Under the pieces are notes generated by a model. That model had not been told where the DNA came from. It was given only the letters and a program-made list of their open reading frames with translations, and made no database searches. Below, piece by piece: positions 31,200 to 43,653 of a stretch of 64,000 nt of DNA; the stretch's first letter is position 1; each line of letters starts with the position of its first letter. Both the position numbers and the translations under genes were made by a program. This stretch comes from Fasciola hepatica (taxonomy: Eukaryota > Platyhelminthes > Trematoda > Plagiorchiida > Fasciolidae): contig CANUEZ040000062.1 of the NCBI GenBank assembly GCA_948099385.1, forward strand, positions 558,001-622,000, written 5' to 3'.

Positions 31200-31840
31200 A
31201 CCTACCAAAACTGTTGATGGTGCCAGTTCTCATTGTTTGTAGCCATCCCAGAGATATGCATCGCTCCGACTTAACTGTCCTCTCTGTTCCATTCTCATTT
31301 CACTGTTCCTGTTTCGATATGTTATTGTCTTTGAATCAAGTTTATTTTTCAATCGCCTTCTTCCCATCACTACTAAATAATGGGTTGCCAAACCTTCTTT
31401 ATGTTGCTTTTGATTCACTGACCTTCTTTCCCAGTCGATTTCTAGATTATTCACCTCATCCACAGCAGCCTCTTACCGCATTCTAACATTCTTCATAAAC
31501 ATCGATGGCTCTATGAAATTTCAATATCTCCTATTTGACTCCCCATCGATACCGTCTAATTTCGTCCGTTTCACATTTATATTCCGAAGTTTCACCCACC
31601 TTCAGCCACCTCGGCCGACTCTAACACCTGACCTTGACTTTAAAGTTTGCCAGGTGGCATTACCATTCCAGTTCATTGTGCCCCATCTTTCACTCATTTT
31701 ACGATTCACACGTTTAGCAACTTTCGTATGGTTAAGTCATACTGGCCTTACCTTTATTATTTGATCCTCCTAATAAGCGTGCCTCGGGCTTTCCTTAGAA
31801 TAAATTAGCGTATTCAACCACTATTATCATTACTTACAAC
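31200..31840 (+). repeat. Family P dispersed repeat, copy 3 (short)
   Basis: A pyrimidine-rich plus strand with the word CTGACCTTGACTTTAAAGTT (31625) and an end reading GCCTCGGGCTTTCCTTAGAATAAATTAGC near 31781, comparable to the conserved ends of the other family P copies. Low-complexity frames only. Confidence 0.5.
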
Positions 31841-31849
31841 TGGGACTCT

Positions 31850-32400
31850 CTGTCTTACAAAAAAAGAGCAAATGCCTAAGAGACCATTCTTTCTAGGACT
31901 TCAGTAGCTCTTCGTGCAATGTCCGTCCACTTCTCTCGTGGATATTTAGGCGACTTGTCAACTACCCTTACCAGTTTGTTTGAACAGTTTGGCTCGGCCA
32001 AGTTACTGCACTAGGTTACGGTAGCTGAATACGCTTTAATTGTCCTGGCTGGGAAACCGAGATCTTCAACTTCTTCAAAACCAAGTTTTGGGCTCATCGG
32101 AGGGGTCCCTTTTCCAGGTCAAACAACGTAATCAGATCGGCTGAACCTCTACCCGAAGACGTTCTTCATCTCTTTATACCCCTCCTATCTGTGCAAAAGA
32201 GAGCAATGCCCGATGGCTTATCCTGAATGACCCGTGCCGTGGTACAAAATCAAGGTAACTTTCGCTGATCTTGGGTCAGTCTGTCAGCTATATTACCCTC
32301 GAAAATCCGCTTAGAGCTGCAAAAGTCCTATAGGGGCTCACCTAAGTGGCCTACTTCAATCTTTGGCAGGGTCTTACCGTGCTCGAAGTCCTCAAAGAAA
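31850..32400 (-). pseudogene. Gag relic of a second BEL/Pao lineage
   Basis: In conceptual minus-strand reading, KTLPKIEVGHLGEPL is followed, after a stop, by RIFEGNIADRLTQDQRKL. Toward 31850 come NLAEPNCSNKLVRVVDKSP and KYPREKWTDIARRATEVLER. The order and spacing fit a DUF1759-type BEL gag: L-P-x-I-E-V, x-F-E-x-x-I, then L-x-x-P...L-V-x-x-x...W. It is clearly different from the gag at 59667, hence a second lineage. Stops and frameshifts are frequent, so this rests on pattern, not an open frame. Confidence 0.45.
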
Positions 32401-33915
32401 ACACTATTCCCCTAATTGCTCCTGCTGATAGACAGCTAGTTTCTTGAGTCACAAGTTTGTCGCACTTGAAAATCCCATTATATTACGGAGTCGATTGATC
32501 ACAGGCCGAGCCCTTCTCAAATTTTTTCCTTGCTCAACTTGAAAACTTTTGCTCCCATCAGCAGCTCTCGCTCACACCAATCAGTCTTCCCTTCGTTCTT
32601 ACCAAATTCATTCTTAGGAGTTAGACTACGGCAAATTTTAACTGGTTTTCCTTGCTGCCAATCGGCTACTTAAGGCTAGACGTTCGTGCAGGTGATACTA
32701 ACTAACAAATGCGGTGGTGGGGAGGAGTCCAGCAAGTGCTTAATGGGATCGAGTTTGACTTGCGCCAAAGATGGGCGCATGCAAAGTACTCAGAGGTCCC
32801 AGAGGAATAATGCCCGATCTATTGCCAGAATAAATGGATCAAATGAGTGCGTGTTTATTGTAAGACAGCGGCCAGACAGGCATTTCAGTCCGCTACCATG
32901 TGCGAACTAACTGAAAGTATAAAAGTAAGTTTTGATAACCAAAGAGAGCTGTGGCACTCCGGAAGACAAGGAACTTTCTGAACTCTTCTTCGCGGAAGTG
33001 TTAGGGATGAGCAGCCAGAAGGCCAGAGGGACTCAGGTAGAAACTCAAAGGTAAACCAAGTTTTCGCCAGCCCTCTCAACTCAACATCAAAGCCAAAAGG
33101 TACAGAACGGCATCCCCAAAGAAGAATAAGTCCACAAGCAAACCACAGTTGGCAAATGCATCCGATGGCACGGCAAGCCTAGTTCTGAATGGCCTAGAGC
33201 GTCAAATGGGGGGAGTAGAAAGAGAACTGCGGGAGATTAGTGCCCGAGGGAACCAAATACGGTGGAATCTATGGACGACCTGATGATGCGAAATTTGCTA
33301 AGGCTGACAGGCATTGGTCAAATCGTCAGAATAAGGAAAAATCATAGGGTTGGTGTATGCAGGCAACCGCGAATGGGAGTATAATCTGTATCAGCGAGAC
33401 CAATCCTGGTTCAGCTTGTAAACTCGAACATCGGGGACCAGCTGCTAGCAAAGCCGGGAAGCACTCCGCCACGCAAAAGAAAGATATTGTTGCGTGCTCC
33501 ACACCCAAAAATGGGAGAAGGAGCACAGGGAAATGCTAACCCAGGAGGAAGGCAAGTGTAACCATCTACTCAACGTGGGGGTTTGCCAAGAACAGTCTCG
33601 GTAACGAAAACCGGGACCCATATCCACAACATAGCATACCGAACAAGTGCTGTCAAGCAGCGGTTGTAATTGAGGACATACAGGAGGGCCAGTCATGAGA
33701 GATCTCAGCCGAAGACGAAAGTATTCCTAGGGACGACAAAAAGGAGATTGATACTGTAACACCGGAGGGACATACAAAGGATTACGGGCTGATGGAACAA
33801 ACAATCATAGGTGCAAACCAGCAAATTAAGACTTCGTGTACAATAAAAGCAAAAACTTGGCAGCCACTCGGATATTCCGCACAAGGCAGGGCAGAACCTG
33901 AAGACGAAGTATTTA
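32401..33915. other. Unassigned; may include 5' part of the LINE fragment to the right
   Basis: Several short plus-strand frames (32686-32910, 33357-33539) have no recognisable motif. The plus strand becomes purine-rich from about 32700. By position it could be the ORF1 and 5' region of the LINE at 33916-35370, but no ORF1 motif was seen. Confidence 0.35.
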
Positions 33916-35370
33916 ATGTCGACCGAAAGGGGCATAGTGGTGTTATACACCAGCACCTACAGCATTAAAAACAGCTTGTCGGAACTGAACTCTAGAACCG
34001 CTTACTGTGGTGCTAAAATGGTTTCATTCCCAGAGACCAAAATGACCGTACCTCACAAGGGGTGTAAGAATATTATCGCTTTTATCGACAACACAGGGGA
34101 AGTGACGCAGCCGGTGGTGGATTAGCCTTTCAGACCAGAGAAGAAATGGTGTATATGGAATCGGAAGTGAGCCTGTGCATAGCAAGCGCTCAAATGTGTG
34201 TTATTATCGTAAGATTATCCACCAGAAAGACAGCTGTTACGTGCGTTTATAGAAGCTCGAACTCAAAACTAGACGCGGATAAAAGATTGATGGGTGCACT
34301 ACAGCAGCTTCAGGCATCAGGAAGCAGACCTCTAATAGTAGGAGGCTTAAACGTGCCAGAAGTGCGTTGGACAGCAGGTGGCTGCAGCTCTGGTAGAGCA
34401 CAGGAAGACTTAGTTGAATGGTTACACAGCAAGGCGCCGATTCGGTATATTAGAGAGGACAAGGTACAGGTCTATCCAGCAGCCCTCACTCTTTGACCTA
34501 GTGGTTAAAATGCATGCTACGAGGGCCAGTTTTAGGTCCACTACATTTTCTCGCCTACATAAATGATTTAGTGGAAGAATAACCATTACGACGCTCAATT
34601 TTTGCAGGCGCTGTAAACTTTGTGGGATCAAATTATGGTTCTGAGCCAGCAGAGGACCTGGCGCACGTAGTTAGCTGAGCAAACAAATGAGACATGCATT
34701 TAAACGAAGGCAAGAGTCATCTCTTAACCAGGGCTTCGGTAGGAACAACGGTCATGGGAGAAAATGGACCATTCGCAGTTGAGACGACACGGTCAACAAG
34801 GGACTAAGGCGTCTAAATGACTGTGGACTTCAAGTATGCTGAGCAGTGCAAGCTCACTGCTCACAAGGCAGGGTTGCTCGTTCGGCTGCGCTCGGCACTT
34901 TCTTGCAAGTTGCGGGGCCACTTTAGAACGTCTCGCACAGGATAGGCAGCCTTTCTGAAAAGGGATGCATCCTGCCCAGAAAACATCCGGCGACCAGCCA
35001 CTCGGATGGTCGAAGGGCGACGAGAGAAATCACAGGAACGAAAACTGCAGGGTATAAGACTCTCCTCACCTTGGAAATGAAGACTCAGAAGCGACCTCAT
35101 TGGAGTGCTTAATATCCTTAAGTGTTCATCGGGCATAAGTGCTGGGGATGTATTTGACCAGACAACTGGTCCCAGAATGAGAGAAAACGGTATGAAAATA
35201 TAGAAGCCACACCCTAGGCTAAATGTGCGAGCGAACTTCCTCAGCAATAAGTTAATGGGGATGTGGAATAAACTGATGGAAGAAACAGTAAGCGCACAAT
35301 GTGTAAGGCATTTCAAAATGATGCTGGATGCTGAGTGGGACGAGTTTTTAAGAGCGAATACCAAGGAGTA
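33916..35370 (+). pseudogene. LINE fragment: endonuclease joined to RT thumb (internal deletion)
   Basis: An endonuclease is readable at 33940-34500: LYTSTYSIKNSLSELNSRTA, SFPETKMT, TCVYRSSNSKLD and RPLIVGGLNVPEVRW, where the usual GDFN is GGLN. From about 34510 the sequence jumps to RT motifs: VLGPLHFLAYINDLVEE, then ANK and MHLNEGKSHLL. The thumb follows: DFKYAEQCKLTAHKAG, RSDLIGVLNILKC, RLNVRANFLSNKLMGMWNKL and VRHFKMMLDAEWDEF, ending near 35370. The RT fingers and most of the palm are absent. It resembles the LINE at 11197-12071, not the CR1-like copies. Multiple frames; inactive. Confidence 0.75.
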
Positions 35371-37130
35371 GGGAGAAGTCGTAGTCCCCTCCAGGCTTTT
35401 CAGTATTCTACGTCCCTGTCTACGATCTGGGGCATTGTTTTTAACGGAGCGCGAAAAAATGGATATTTCCCGCCTGGAGTTTGAGAGGAGGGCGCTTGCC
35501 TCAGTTTCCAGCCAACTGAAGGAACAAATACATTCATGTACCGGAGCTGGAAAGAACTAACAAAATCGCAGTGGTGTGTGCTGATTTGTGTTCATGACAT
35601 CGGGAGAATTCTGGACCCTCGATTGGCCCCGGCCACTATTAGTCTTCTGCAACCTGACCTGACTTGAGCTTACACCGCAGCAAAGCTCTGATCTATTACC
35701 GGGAGATAGTTACAGGAATATTTTGGAGAAGTTGGAAACCAAAGCCTCTTAACAATCGCCTTCTACTACCATATCCAGGAAATTCAGCGTAGTTCTCAGT
35801 CTGATTGCGTGCAGCTTTGTGATTTACTACACTCCACCTCGGGGCTTCTCCACACCGTGACGTGAAACTTAGTGGCAACTAAGATGTCGGCGAGTACTTG
35901 AAAATGGGGATAACAAAAGGCTGGGAACGGCAAGGACTAATGAAGGACGAGCACACTAGGCCAGAAGAGGATCGAGCTTAACCATTAGGCCACAGGTGGA
36001 AGTTAAAACTGGCAAGCTGTGACTTAGTGGCGGAATAAAGGTAGGCTCAACTTTTATCTTGGCATCCAGTGTCGACACCACACGATTGAGCCGGTCACCT
36101 CCCGCTTGCTGCCTTATGGATCCCAGCAAGAAATAACTTAGGGTCCCTGACCTTATCGGTAACTAGATATCAGCTAAACGCACGGGGTCCGGGGCTTTTT
36201 CTCATCATTTCTCTGTTTCTAGCCAATGCATTCTATCTCCCTCACAAGATCAGGCAATGCATGTGCCCAAGCCCTGTACCCGAGAAATACTCCAATACTT
36301 CAATTCATACAGCGAAAATACCACCACCCATGCTTCTTCTTAACTGTCATCCGATTGAAAATGCTTTGGTGCACTTTGGACAGTGTTGGCCGATAATCGC
36401 CTCTACTCAGTGCGAACTGAATTGCTCTAGCCAAACTGTTTTTGGGGAGCAGCGTCATGTATGCCGCAAATAAACCATCCATCGACCAGCTTTATTTCGA
36501 AGAGGAAGGCAACTCGGAATCTGTCTAACAGTTACGTCCAAGATATTCACCTGTGGTGAAGTTATCCATGGCTTTGTGCGCCGGAGCAGAATCTGGTACA
36601 GATGCACCCGTATGGAGCAACTGCTAGTAATCTCCCTTACTTTTGGTCCGAGGACACCGGACACGATGGTTATCAACCATCCAGTTGCTGTGAACCATAG
36701 CAGATGATTTGCACTCTACAAATCTGACGAGGATATGCACTTAAATAAATTTAGTAGTTAAACTAAAATAGAAGCCAGCCCCGCTGGATTTTTTGAGAAA
36801 TGATGAACTATCATATATATGTATATACATGATAAACAGGAAGAACAGCGGTGAAAGCAAAACTTTTCCAAAAATCTATGCAATATATGGATGCACACAC
36901 CCGATGAGCTGACTGTTGTGGGTTAGTATTTATGGCAGATAGTGTCAGTGGGAGCGGTGAGAATATCCGACTGTAGTTTGTCCTTTGATAAGATGGATAA
37001 ACTCTTTGAGCACGGTACCAGCTTGAAAATGTCTCCAACGATACTGAAGTACACAAAATGGACTTCATCTTTCAAGATATTTGAAAAAGCTGCAGGTTTA
37101 CTGTATATCACAATAATACTGTTGGAATGC
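35371..37130. other. Unassigned repeat-like DNA
   Basis: The start is probably the 3' untranslated region of the LINE ending at 35370. Short frames on both strands (35696-35878, 36455-36676, 36942-37187) carry no motif I recognise. A short TA-rich run lies at 36812-36830. No RNA gene seen. Confidence 0.4.
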
Positions 37131-39530
37131 GCATTAGAAAAAGATTATCCCATCGACGATATACAAACAGGGAGTTTCGCTGCGTAGGAGTATGGCCAGA
37201 GAAGTGTCATCTAAGGCCACAGTTCTTTCGAGGTAAGAAAGAACCGTGTCCACTTCGGGAAAGCTGTTGAGCAACTGCTCCGCTGTTCTGGCACGCCTCT
37301 TTGTTAGACATTTTAGCTCGCCCAATTTATATCCATGAGGGAAACTTTGGAGCCCTCCAAACTCCCAAGTCTTTCTATATCCTCTACTGGATGAGCAAGA
37401 CAATCAACGGTGTACACCATTCCACTGGTGCAGAATTTTGCCACTTGTGGCACAAAACCATGTCTGATGTCACTCGTGAAATCTAACGAACAAACTTGCA
37501 AAACGGGATGCGAAAAGGTGTATACGGAAACGAGTAAAAGTAAAACATCACCAAGCAAATCATAAGGTAAAAAATTAAGAAAACGGGGGATTGAGTTGAT
37601 GGAGAAACTGGCGAAATTTCGTTGCTTTTTGCAATCTATATCACGCTTGTGATGGCATGTGCTTTGGAGGGCTCCAATCAGTGTGCTGTAAAGTCCCTCA
37701 AGTCGGCCGCCAGGTTCCTCCTCACCGGACCTACCGGGAAGGCATCGAGATGAATGACCGCCCTTCAACCAGGTGGTGAGTGGCCTGTGCGTACCCCTAG
37801 GCAAATCGTTACTTGCTGCAACTGATGAGATAATGAAGGCTATGGCAAGGAAGATATGCGCAGAACAAGATCACTCGACAAAGTGGACGATCGTAGAAGC
37901 TACCCAAAGCCACATTCATGGAGTCCACTCTTGGGCTGGGTTCATCAGGGCGGGCAGGCGTCGCCCGTTTTCAGCAGCAGGTAACATCAATAAAGCGCAG
38001 GGGATTACTAGCTTTGACTAAAGCAGTCCAGGTGGATTCTAATATATCTGAGGTTTACTGCTCAAAACTAGCTGCAGGGCAGCAAGAAATTTTGAAGGGA
38101 GTCAAAAAAGAAATTCAAGATTTGGGCTAGTCAGAGGCGTCGAAAGCAAACATGGCAAAGCTCCAGGGGCACTCGAACAGTAAGTCACAAAGCGAGCAAC
38201 GGAAACTGTTGCCGCTGAGGCGACCCGAAACTAGTGCACTGGACAGGGCCTGGTGACTGACTGTAACACGTATCAATACATGTGGAGCCAGGAATAAAAG
38301 CGGCACTTTGATGAATGCAACCGAGGGCAGTGACTGCATCCAATCACCGAAGCTTGGTTGAGCAAAGCTTTAGCAGCAACGAAATTCTCCTGGCAAGGTA
38401 CTGCGCCTCCAGGGTTGACAGACAAGACGGCAGGCAAATAGGGGATACACTGTTGCTCGTTGAGGATGTGCACGAGCAGGAGCAGAAGAAGTGACTTCCA
38501 CATTGAACATACAGGGGCTTCATTCTGTCTGAGAACAGGAAATTCGAAGGCGAATGTGATGTTCGCCTACGGGTCTCTGTCCTCATCTCCCAACAAAGAA
38601 GCACTGCTACCAAACCTTTTGGCCAGGATGGCCACGCATTTCGATATATAGGTGGCCGTCCGTGACCTCAGCTCACCGGGATTCTAGTGCGAAGGCTCGC
38701 GGACACTTCGAGGTGGATTGAGCAGTCCTTTGATGGGGCTGGTGCCCAGATTCACACCGGTTCAACACTTAAACTCATCAACCCGGTTAAGACTAGGCCA
38801 GACATTCAGCCTTCCAGGCCTCGTGCTCACCGGATCACCGGAGCACATTGACCACCAGGAAGCTACTGCACCTATGGGCATGAGTTATCACGGGGTGCAC
38901 TGGTTCCATTCCAGTGGGCATTCCCCAGTGGTCCCCAACAAATAAAGGAGGAACTTCAGTAGAGTCAGTCGCTGGACACTGAGGATAGCAGCAGAGAGTA
39001 TACAGTGGACAACCTCTAACCTGACGTTGGAGAGTGAGCGGCTGCCCATTAAGGGTGGCTCACTGTGATATATTGGTGCCTTTGCTCGACAAAGAGGAGA
39101 AGATGTCGACCATCTTCGTGGATAAACAGGGCTGCAAAGACGCAGACAGACGAGCAAGTTGCATGGAGAGGCTTTTGGAGCATACGGAGATATCTTCTTT
39201 TCCTTCAGTTTCTGAGGATCAGCGGACATGCTCTAAGGGTGCAAAAACCCTGCCAGCTACAGTACCGTGGCAGGCTGGCACAGAATACCAGAAGACCCAA
39301 GGCCTCTCACTACTGCGCGGCTTTTCAAGCCTAATCACGCGTGGCAGTATAAAAAGTTATGGATGAGCAGGGTACGCGTGCAAGCAGCTCCGGAGGAGAG
39401 GCCGATTTACCTAAAGACTTCTTGAATATGTTGTGCTCCATGGATGCCGGTTACTGACACGTGGGTCTGAGTCAAGGTCCACGAGAACCACGTACGGCAC
39501 AAGTTGCCTTATATATCACTCAATGTTTTA
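37131..39530. other. Unassigned; overlapping short frames without recognised motifs
   Basis: The longest frame is minus 37313-37804 (163 codons), containing a hydrophobic stretch (LPYDLLGDVLLLLVSVY) but no family motif. Overlapping frames on both strands (38127-38651, 38888-39366) are short and cysteine/serine-rich. Nothing aligns with the elements elsewhere in the window. I do not call a gene. Confidence 0.35.
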
Positions 39531-39539
39531 TTATTCTTT

Positions 39540-40850
39540 CGTGTGCAACCCCGTGTTTTGAAAATTCAAACCATCCACCACGTATTTCTAATTTCTAGAT
39601 ACTAGAGGTTTCTCTTTACCACTGACCGTTGGTACCCAGCTGGGAGCACACCAGGTCACACCTAAAGTTATCATAAACCTTCGTCCCATAATGTTCAAAC
39701 AGTATATTCCACTGAGGAATACTTGTCATCAGAGCATCTCAACAGTCGGCGGTATTGAGACAGTTCGCTCTCTTTACCAGTCCTTCTATCGCCCACACGG
39801 CTGTAGCATTGCAATATCCTCACCTTGCAACAATACATGCCCTCCCTATATATTCACATCTGAGAGACATCTGTATTGCAGCGTTTTGATCTTTCGCCAT
39901 CACATAATCCACCTTTTACAAAGAATACCAACAGATAGTAATCCACCTGTCAACTAATTCACCGCCCAACTTCTCAACTGTTTTCATCAGTTGTTTGGTG
40001 CTTTTTCATATCCGGTATCCTATCTCGGTGAATCCTCTCAGACGATTTTGATTCTTCCATCTCTCTGGTCATCAAATTCAGCCCTTGGATAACGATGATC
40101 AAAAGTAGACACCTACCTGTCATCTAAATACTCATCTTTGCAAACCGTGTATCTGCGACTATCATGGCTACGCATCACAAATTTATTTGTCGCTCACTTC
40201 CCATTTCCATTTTGGGGCATCACATTCCATCTTTCTGAAAGTAAACAATGTGCTCAACGTTTACATGACTACATCCGGCCATTTCTTTCACCATCACCTA
40301 GGCAATCTCTCTCTACAAAATGAGTCCTTTACTAGGGATTTAACTGATTCAGCCGATATTTGGTCGCTGAACGTTATAAGAGTAATCTTCGAAAAATTTT
40401 GCTTGTTCTTTGTCTGAAAATTCATTCCTTTCATCGTCTCATTTCCAATCTAAAGACATGTCACACTCCGCGGAGCGCTTCAGCTGGTTCATGCCTCCAA
40501 TGGAAAATGTTTTTTCCTCAAGGTGAACAAAACTTTCGTCAATTCGGTTTGATTCTATCGTTGCACAGTCCCTCTTTTTGTAATATTTGGGTAAGAGTCT
40601 ACTACCTCCGACTAGTTCCGCCCTGACTTGGCCGGGTCGGCCATCCGACCTTGAGTTTAAATTAGCTGGGCGCCGCCTCAAAGAATAACTTAAATACTTT
40701 TTGCTTGTAAAATATCGAGTGCCCATACTTGAATCATCCTCTTGGAATTCGGACTCTACGTCCAACTTTACCGTTTGACCTTGCGTCACAGCATACCTCG
40801 GGGTTATCCGAAATAAACCAAAACCATTACCATTATCATAAAGCTGGCAC
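39540..40850 (+). repeat. Family P dispersed repeat, copy 4, complete 3' end
   Basis: Plus-strand markers are ACTGACCGTTGGTACCCAGCTGGGAGCAC (39620), the single version of the 400-base unit (TTTCTGAAAGTAAACAATG at 40221), CGACCTTGAGTTTAAATT (40647) and CTTGCGTCACAGCATACCTCGGGGTTATCCGAAATAAACC (40781) followed by a short AACCATT repeat tail to about 40842. No conserved frame. Confidence 0.65.
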
Positions 40851-40999
40851 TCCTCATACATTACTGACCCGGCTCCACATCCAGACTCTAGGAGCATAAT
40901 AGCAGCTGACAGCTGTAAGGGTGCATCTGCTGCGGAAGTACTACGCTTAAGAAGCATTTTAAAAGAGAGGCTGTTTTTATTGTTCCTAAACGGTTACCT

Positions 41000-41227
41000 A
41001 TGTCAGCAGTGAAAAATATTGTCCTCAAGGCATGCGATATGGCTAGTTACTTGTATCACTGCATTAGGCTACGTAAGCGGATACAGCGCAACGACTGTCC
41101 TCCATGTTTCCGGTTCATATATGAAAACGTGACAACGGGATCTATGGGTAAGCAGCGGGCTGTAGCAAGTAATTCCCCCTTTAAGGCCATCAGAATAACA
41201 ACCGACAGAACACTTTTGAAGAAATAG
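41000..41227 (+). pseudogene. Orphan LINE ORF1-domain relic
   Basis: A 75-codon frame, here on the plus strand, contains VKNIVLKACDM, CIRLRKRIQRNDCPPCFRF and FKAIRITTDRT. These align with SQLKSTLLRAAGM, CTRLHKRSPRHTCPIFFQF and YKSVRITADKT of LINE copy 2 ORF1 and with the equivalent block of copy 1. No endonuclease or RT follows, so this is an isolated fragment next to family P copy 4. Confidence 0.65.
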
Positions 41228-41611
41228 GTTTCCAGGCTGTTAACTAACACCGAAGGCGCAGCTCATGTTTCGGGTCCCCTACACTCATCGAGGGGATTTT
41301 AGCCACACACTGAGGTTTCTGTCTCCTCACGAGCCTCACTCCGTAGCTCCTATTTGGTATCGGTGTATTAAGCAGGATCTACATTACCATCACTGGCACA
41401 GTCGTCTAACAAGAGATTTAAAATAGATCGAACTGCCACTAAGTTCTCTACGGTCCGTGACACTGAGGCATCCCCTATTTTCACAAACTCCCTCTAGCAC
41501 AGCCCGCTTACTAGGCCAGTAAACTAATCATTAGTAGCTTCTACTATTTTCATTGAATCTTCACTAGCTTTTAGAGTAACACATTGTAACACACTCTAGA
41601 GTCTCCCCGAC
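41228..41611. other. Unassigned spacer
   Basis: Nothing recognised apart from an AT-rich approach to the family R tail. Confidence 0.4.
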
Positions 41612-43653
41612 ATTATAATTATAATTATAATAATGGTATAGTTCTCGACCATGGTCGAGACGCACGCGCAAGCGCATGATCATGGTGTACACGTTACTCG
41701 AAACAAAGAACTATACACGAATTTCAAGAAAGCCAGTCAAAATCGTCAGAGACAAAGCAACATAGCTAGAGCTAGTTTTAATCAACCGAAATTGTAATGG
41801 TTCGCGCGGCAAATACGGTTTGGTTTCGGATCCGGGTTGGTTGGTGGTGGCTCGTGGGAATGGAAAATATGTTGTGAGTATATAGCGCTAAGGATGCGTT
41901 ATAAACCAAAATAGTGCAAGCTGTGGATAACGGAGGCCTATTGGGGTTCCACGAACGGAATAACTTATGAACCTGAAGAGATGAAAGAAATGAATGGAAG
42001 TGCACTCGTGAACTTTGGTGAATATGAGGAGAACGGCTCACTATGAAGACGACTATGGTCCGGAATGACGGATATTCCTGGTCTCAATAAACGGAGTGCA
42101 TCATGAAAAGGAGAGACGTGAACAAACTGCTTGGAAATGGACTAGGAAACGTTGATGAATGTGGAGGAAACAGCAATCCATATAAAAGGTGAGTTTAGTT
42201 TCAGGATCAATAACCCGTATCATTCAGAAAAAGAGGAGCGCTAATTGAAGGCCTTGAATTGGTGAAGAAGAATTTCGAGCCAGGTAACGATCAAAAGAAA
42301 AATGAAATCTTGCAAAATAAAAGTGAGTGAAAAACCCCGGCGTAGGCTTGCGCCTCATTGTTCTGTTACGCTGACAAAAATATATTGACTTATTGATTCT
42401 CAGTGATATTCGGCGTCATCATTGGGAACCACGGATGGGTGGGATAAGTGGACTTGCTTGCGGATGGCGTATCAAAACCTAATGAGTAAAAAATTCCTGT
42501 GTTGCGTATTCTGGCTCTGTTATTGGATAGTTTCACATGAGACCAGGGTGATGTGCAGCATCCCGTGGGTATAGATCATCAAGCGGGGTAAGGTACGTGT
42601 CAGTCAATCCGTAGAAGGTAGCTTGTGAACTGTTATTTGTGGAGACTCCAGCAGTGACATCAGTAGCAGAGGCGTTGCGTCAGAAGAAGCCTGTCAATCT
42701 ACTGGTAAGCATTTGGGAGCGTTTTAGGTCGTGTGACTCGATTGCAATCCCGTTTGGTATAAAAGATTCCGTTTAGGTCTCTGTCGGTACCAGTCGGAGC
42801 GTGGGCCTTAGTCACCGAAAGTGTAGCCCGAGGGAGTGGACGACGACAAACCTGAAATAAATGATGTTAGCAGTCTAGACGTGGTTTCAGCTGAGTGATG
42901 ATAATAAATGGTGACAGTTAATAATGAACTGGTTGGGTTTATATGAACGGTCGATGGCACATTTCATATTTTGGTCTGGGTTTAGATTCGAGAGTTTAAA
43001 TAACGTAGGGTTGATAAGTACTACTTCAGGCCTGCAAGATAGCGTAAACCGGGTGGGCTGCTGCGTCTGCATTTCAGAGGATAAATGGTTTACACGCAAT
43101 TAGAAGTTCTGAAGAGCAATTAAGTAAGAATGCAGAAAGAACCACTAGGGCATCGGTGGTGATGCGTTAGAGAAAATTGTTATCATGCACAGAAATTGGA
43201 CGTATGTTGTTCTGTGCTCCTACTCGGTAGTGCCGGCCTACTAAGATTTAATTTGAATGTGAGCAGGGAAATCTCATGACTTGGTGGTTGCTTGAATATC
43301 GTATTTGTTATAAGAGTGAAGAGAGATAGTTAGTAGGGAATGGAAAATATGAACAGTTCTCCGTATTCGTTTTTGTAGACTCAAGTGAGGCAGGTATTGG
43401 TCATCTGTTGCCTCCATATGTTATCCATGTCAGTGGGCTTAAAGTCCAGGCTGCGGTAGTGATTGTAATTGGCAGGAGGCTGTGGTTATTGTTAGGTAGG
43501 GTTGCAAACCTAAACTTGGCTTGGATGCTAGGTCATCGAGAAGGCCGCTTTCTGAGAAAGATGACGGAAGATGGGGGGTATGGACGGAAAAGGTGACCGG
43601 TTTCCACTATGTTCTTTTCTCTATTTCTCCTTTTCCGGGCTTCACCGTGGCTG
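41612..43653 (-). repeat. Family R non-coding repeat, copy 2 (about 2.04 kb)
   Basis: Collinear with 25271-27342 in the same orientation. The tail side is an (ATAATT)n run at 41612-41639 instead of (ATATG)n, and the distal end again reads TTTTCCGGGCTTCACCGTGG (43631). The two copies differ by scattered substitutions and small indels. No frame is shared. A more diverged piece of the same 3' end lies at 58431-58700. Confidence 0.8.

Noticed and set aside
34861..35364. 167-codon minus open frame
   Set aside because: It is the antisense shadow of the LINE RT thumb read on the plus strand.
37313..37804. 163-codon minus open frame with a hydrophobic stretch
   Set aside because: No family motif, no start or splice context, several competing frames on both strands; left as unassigned DNA.
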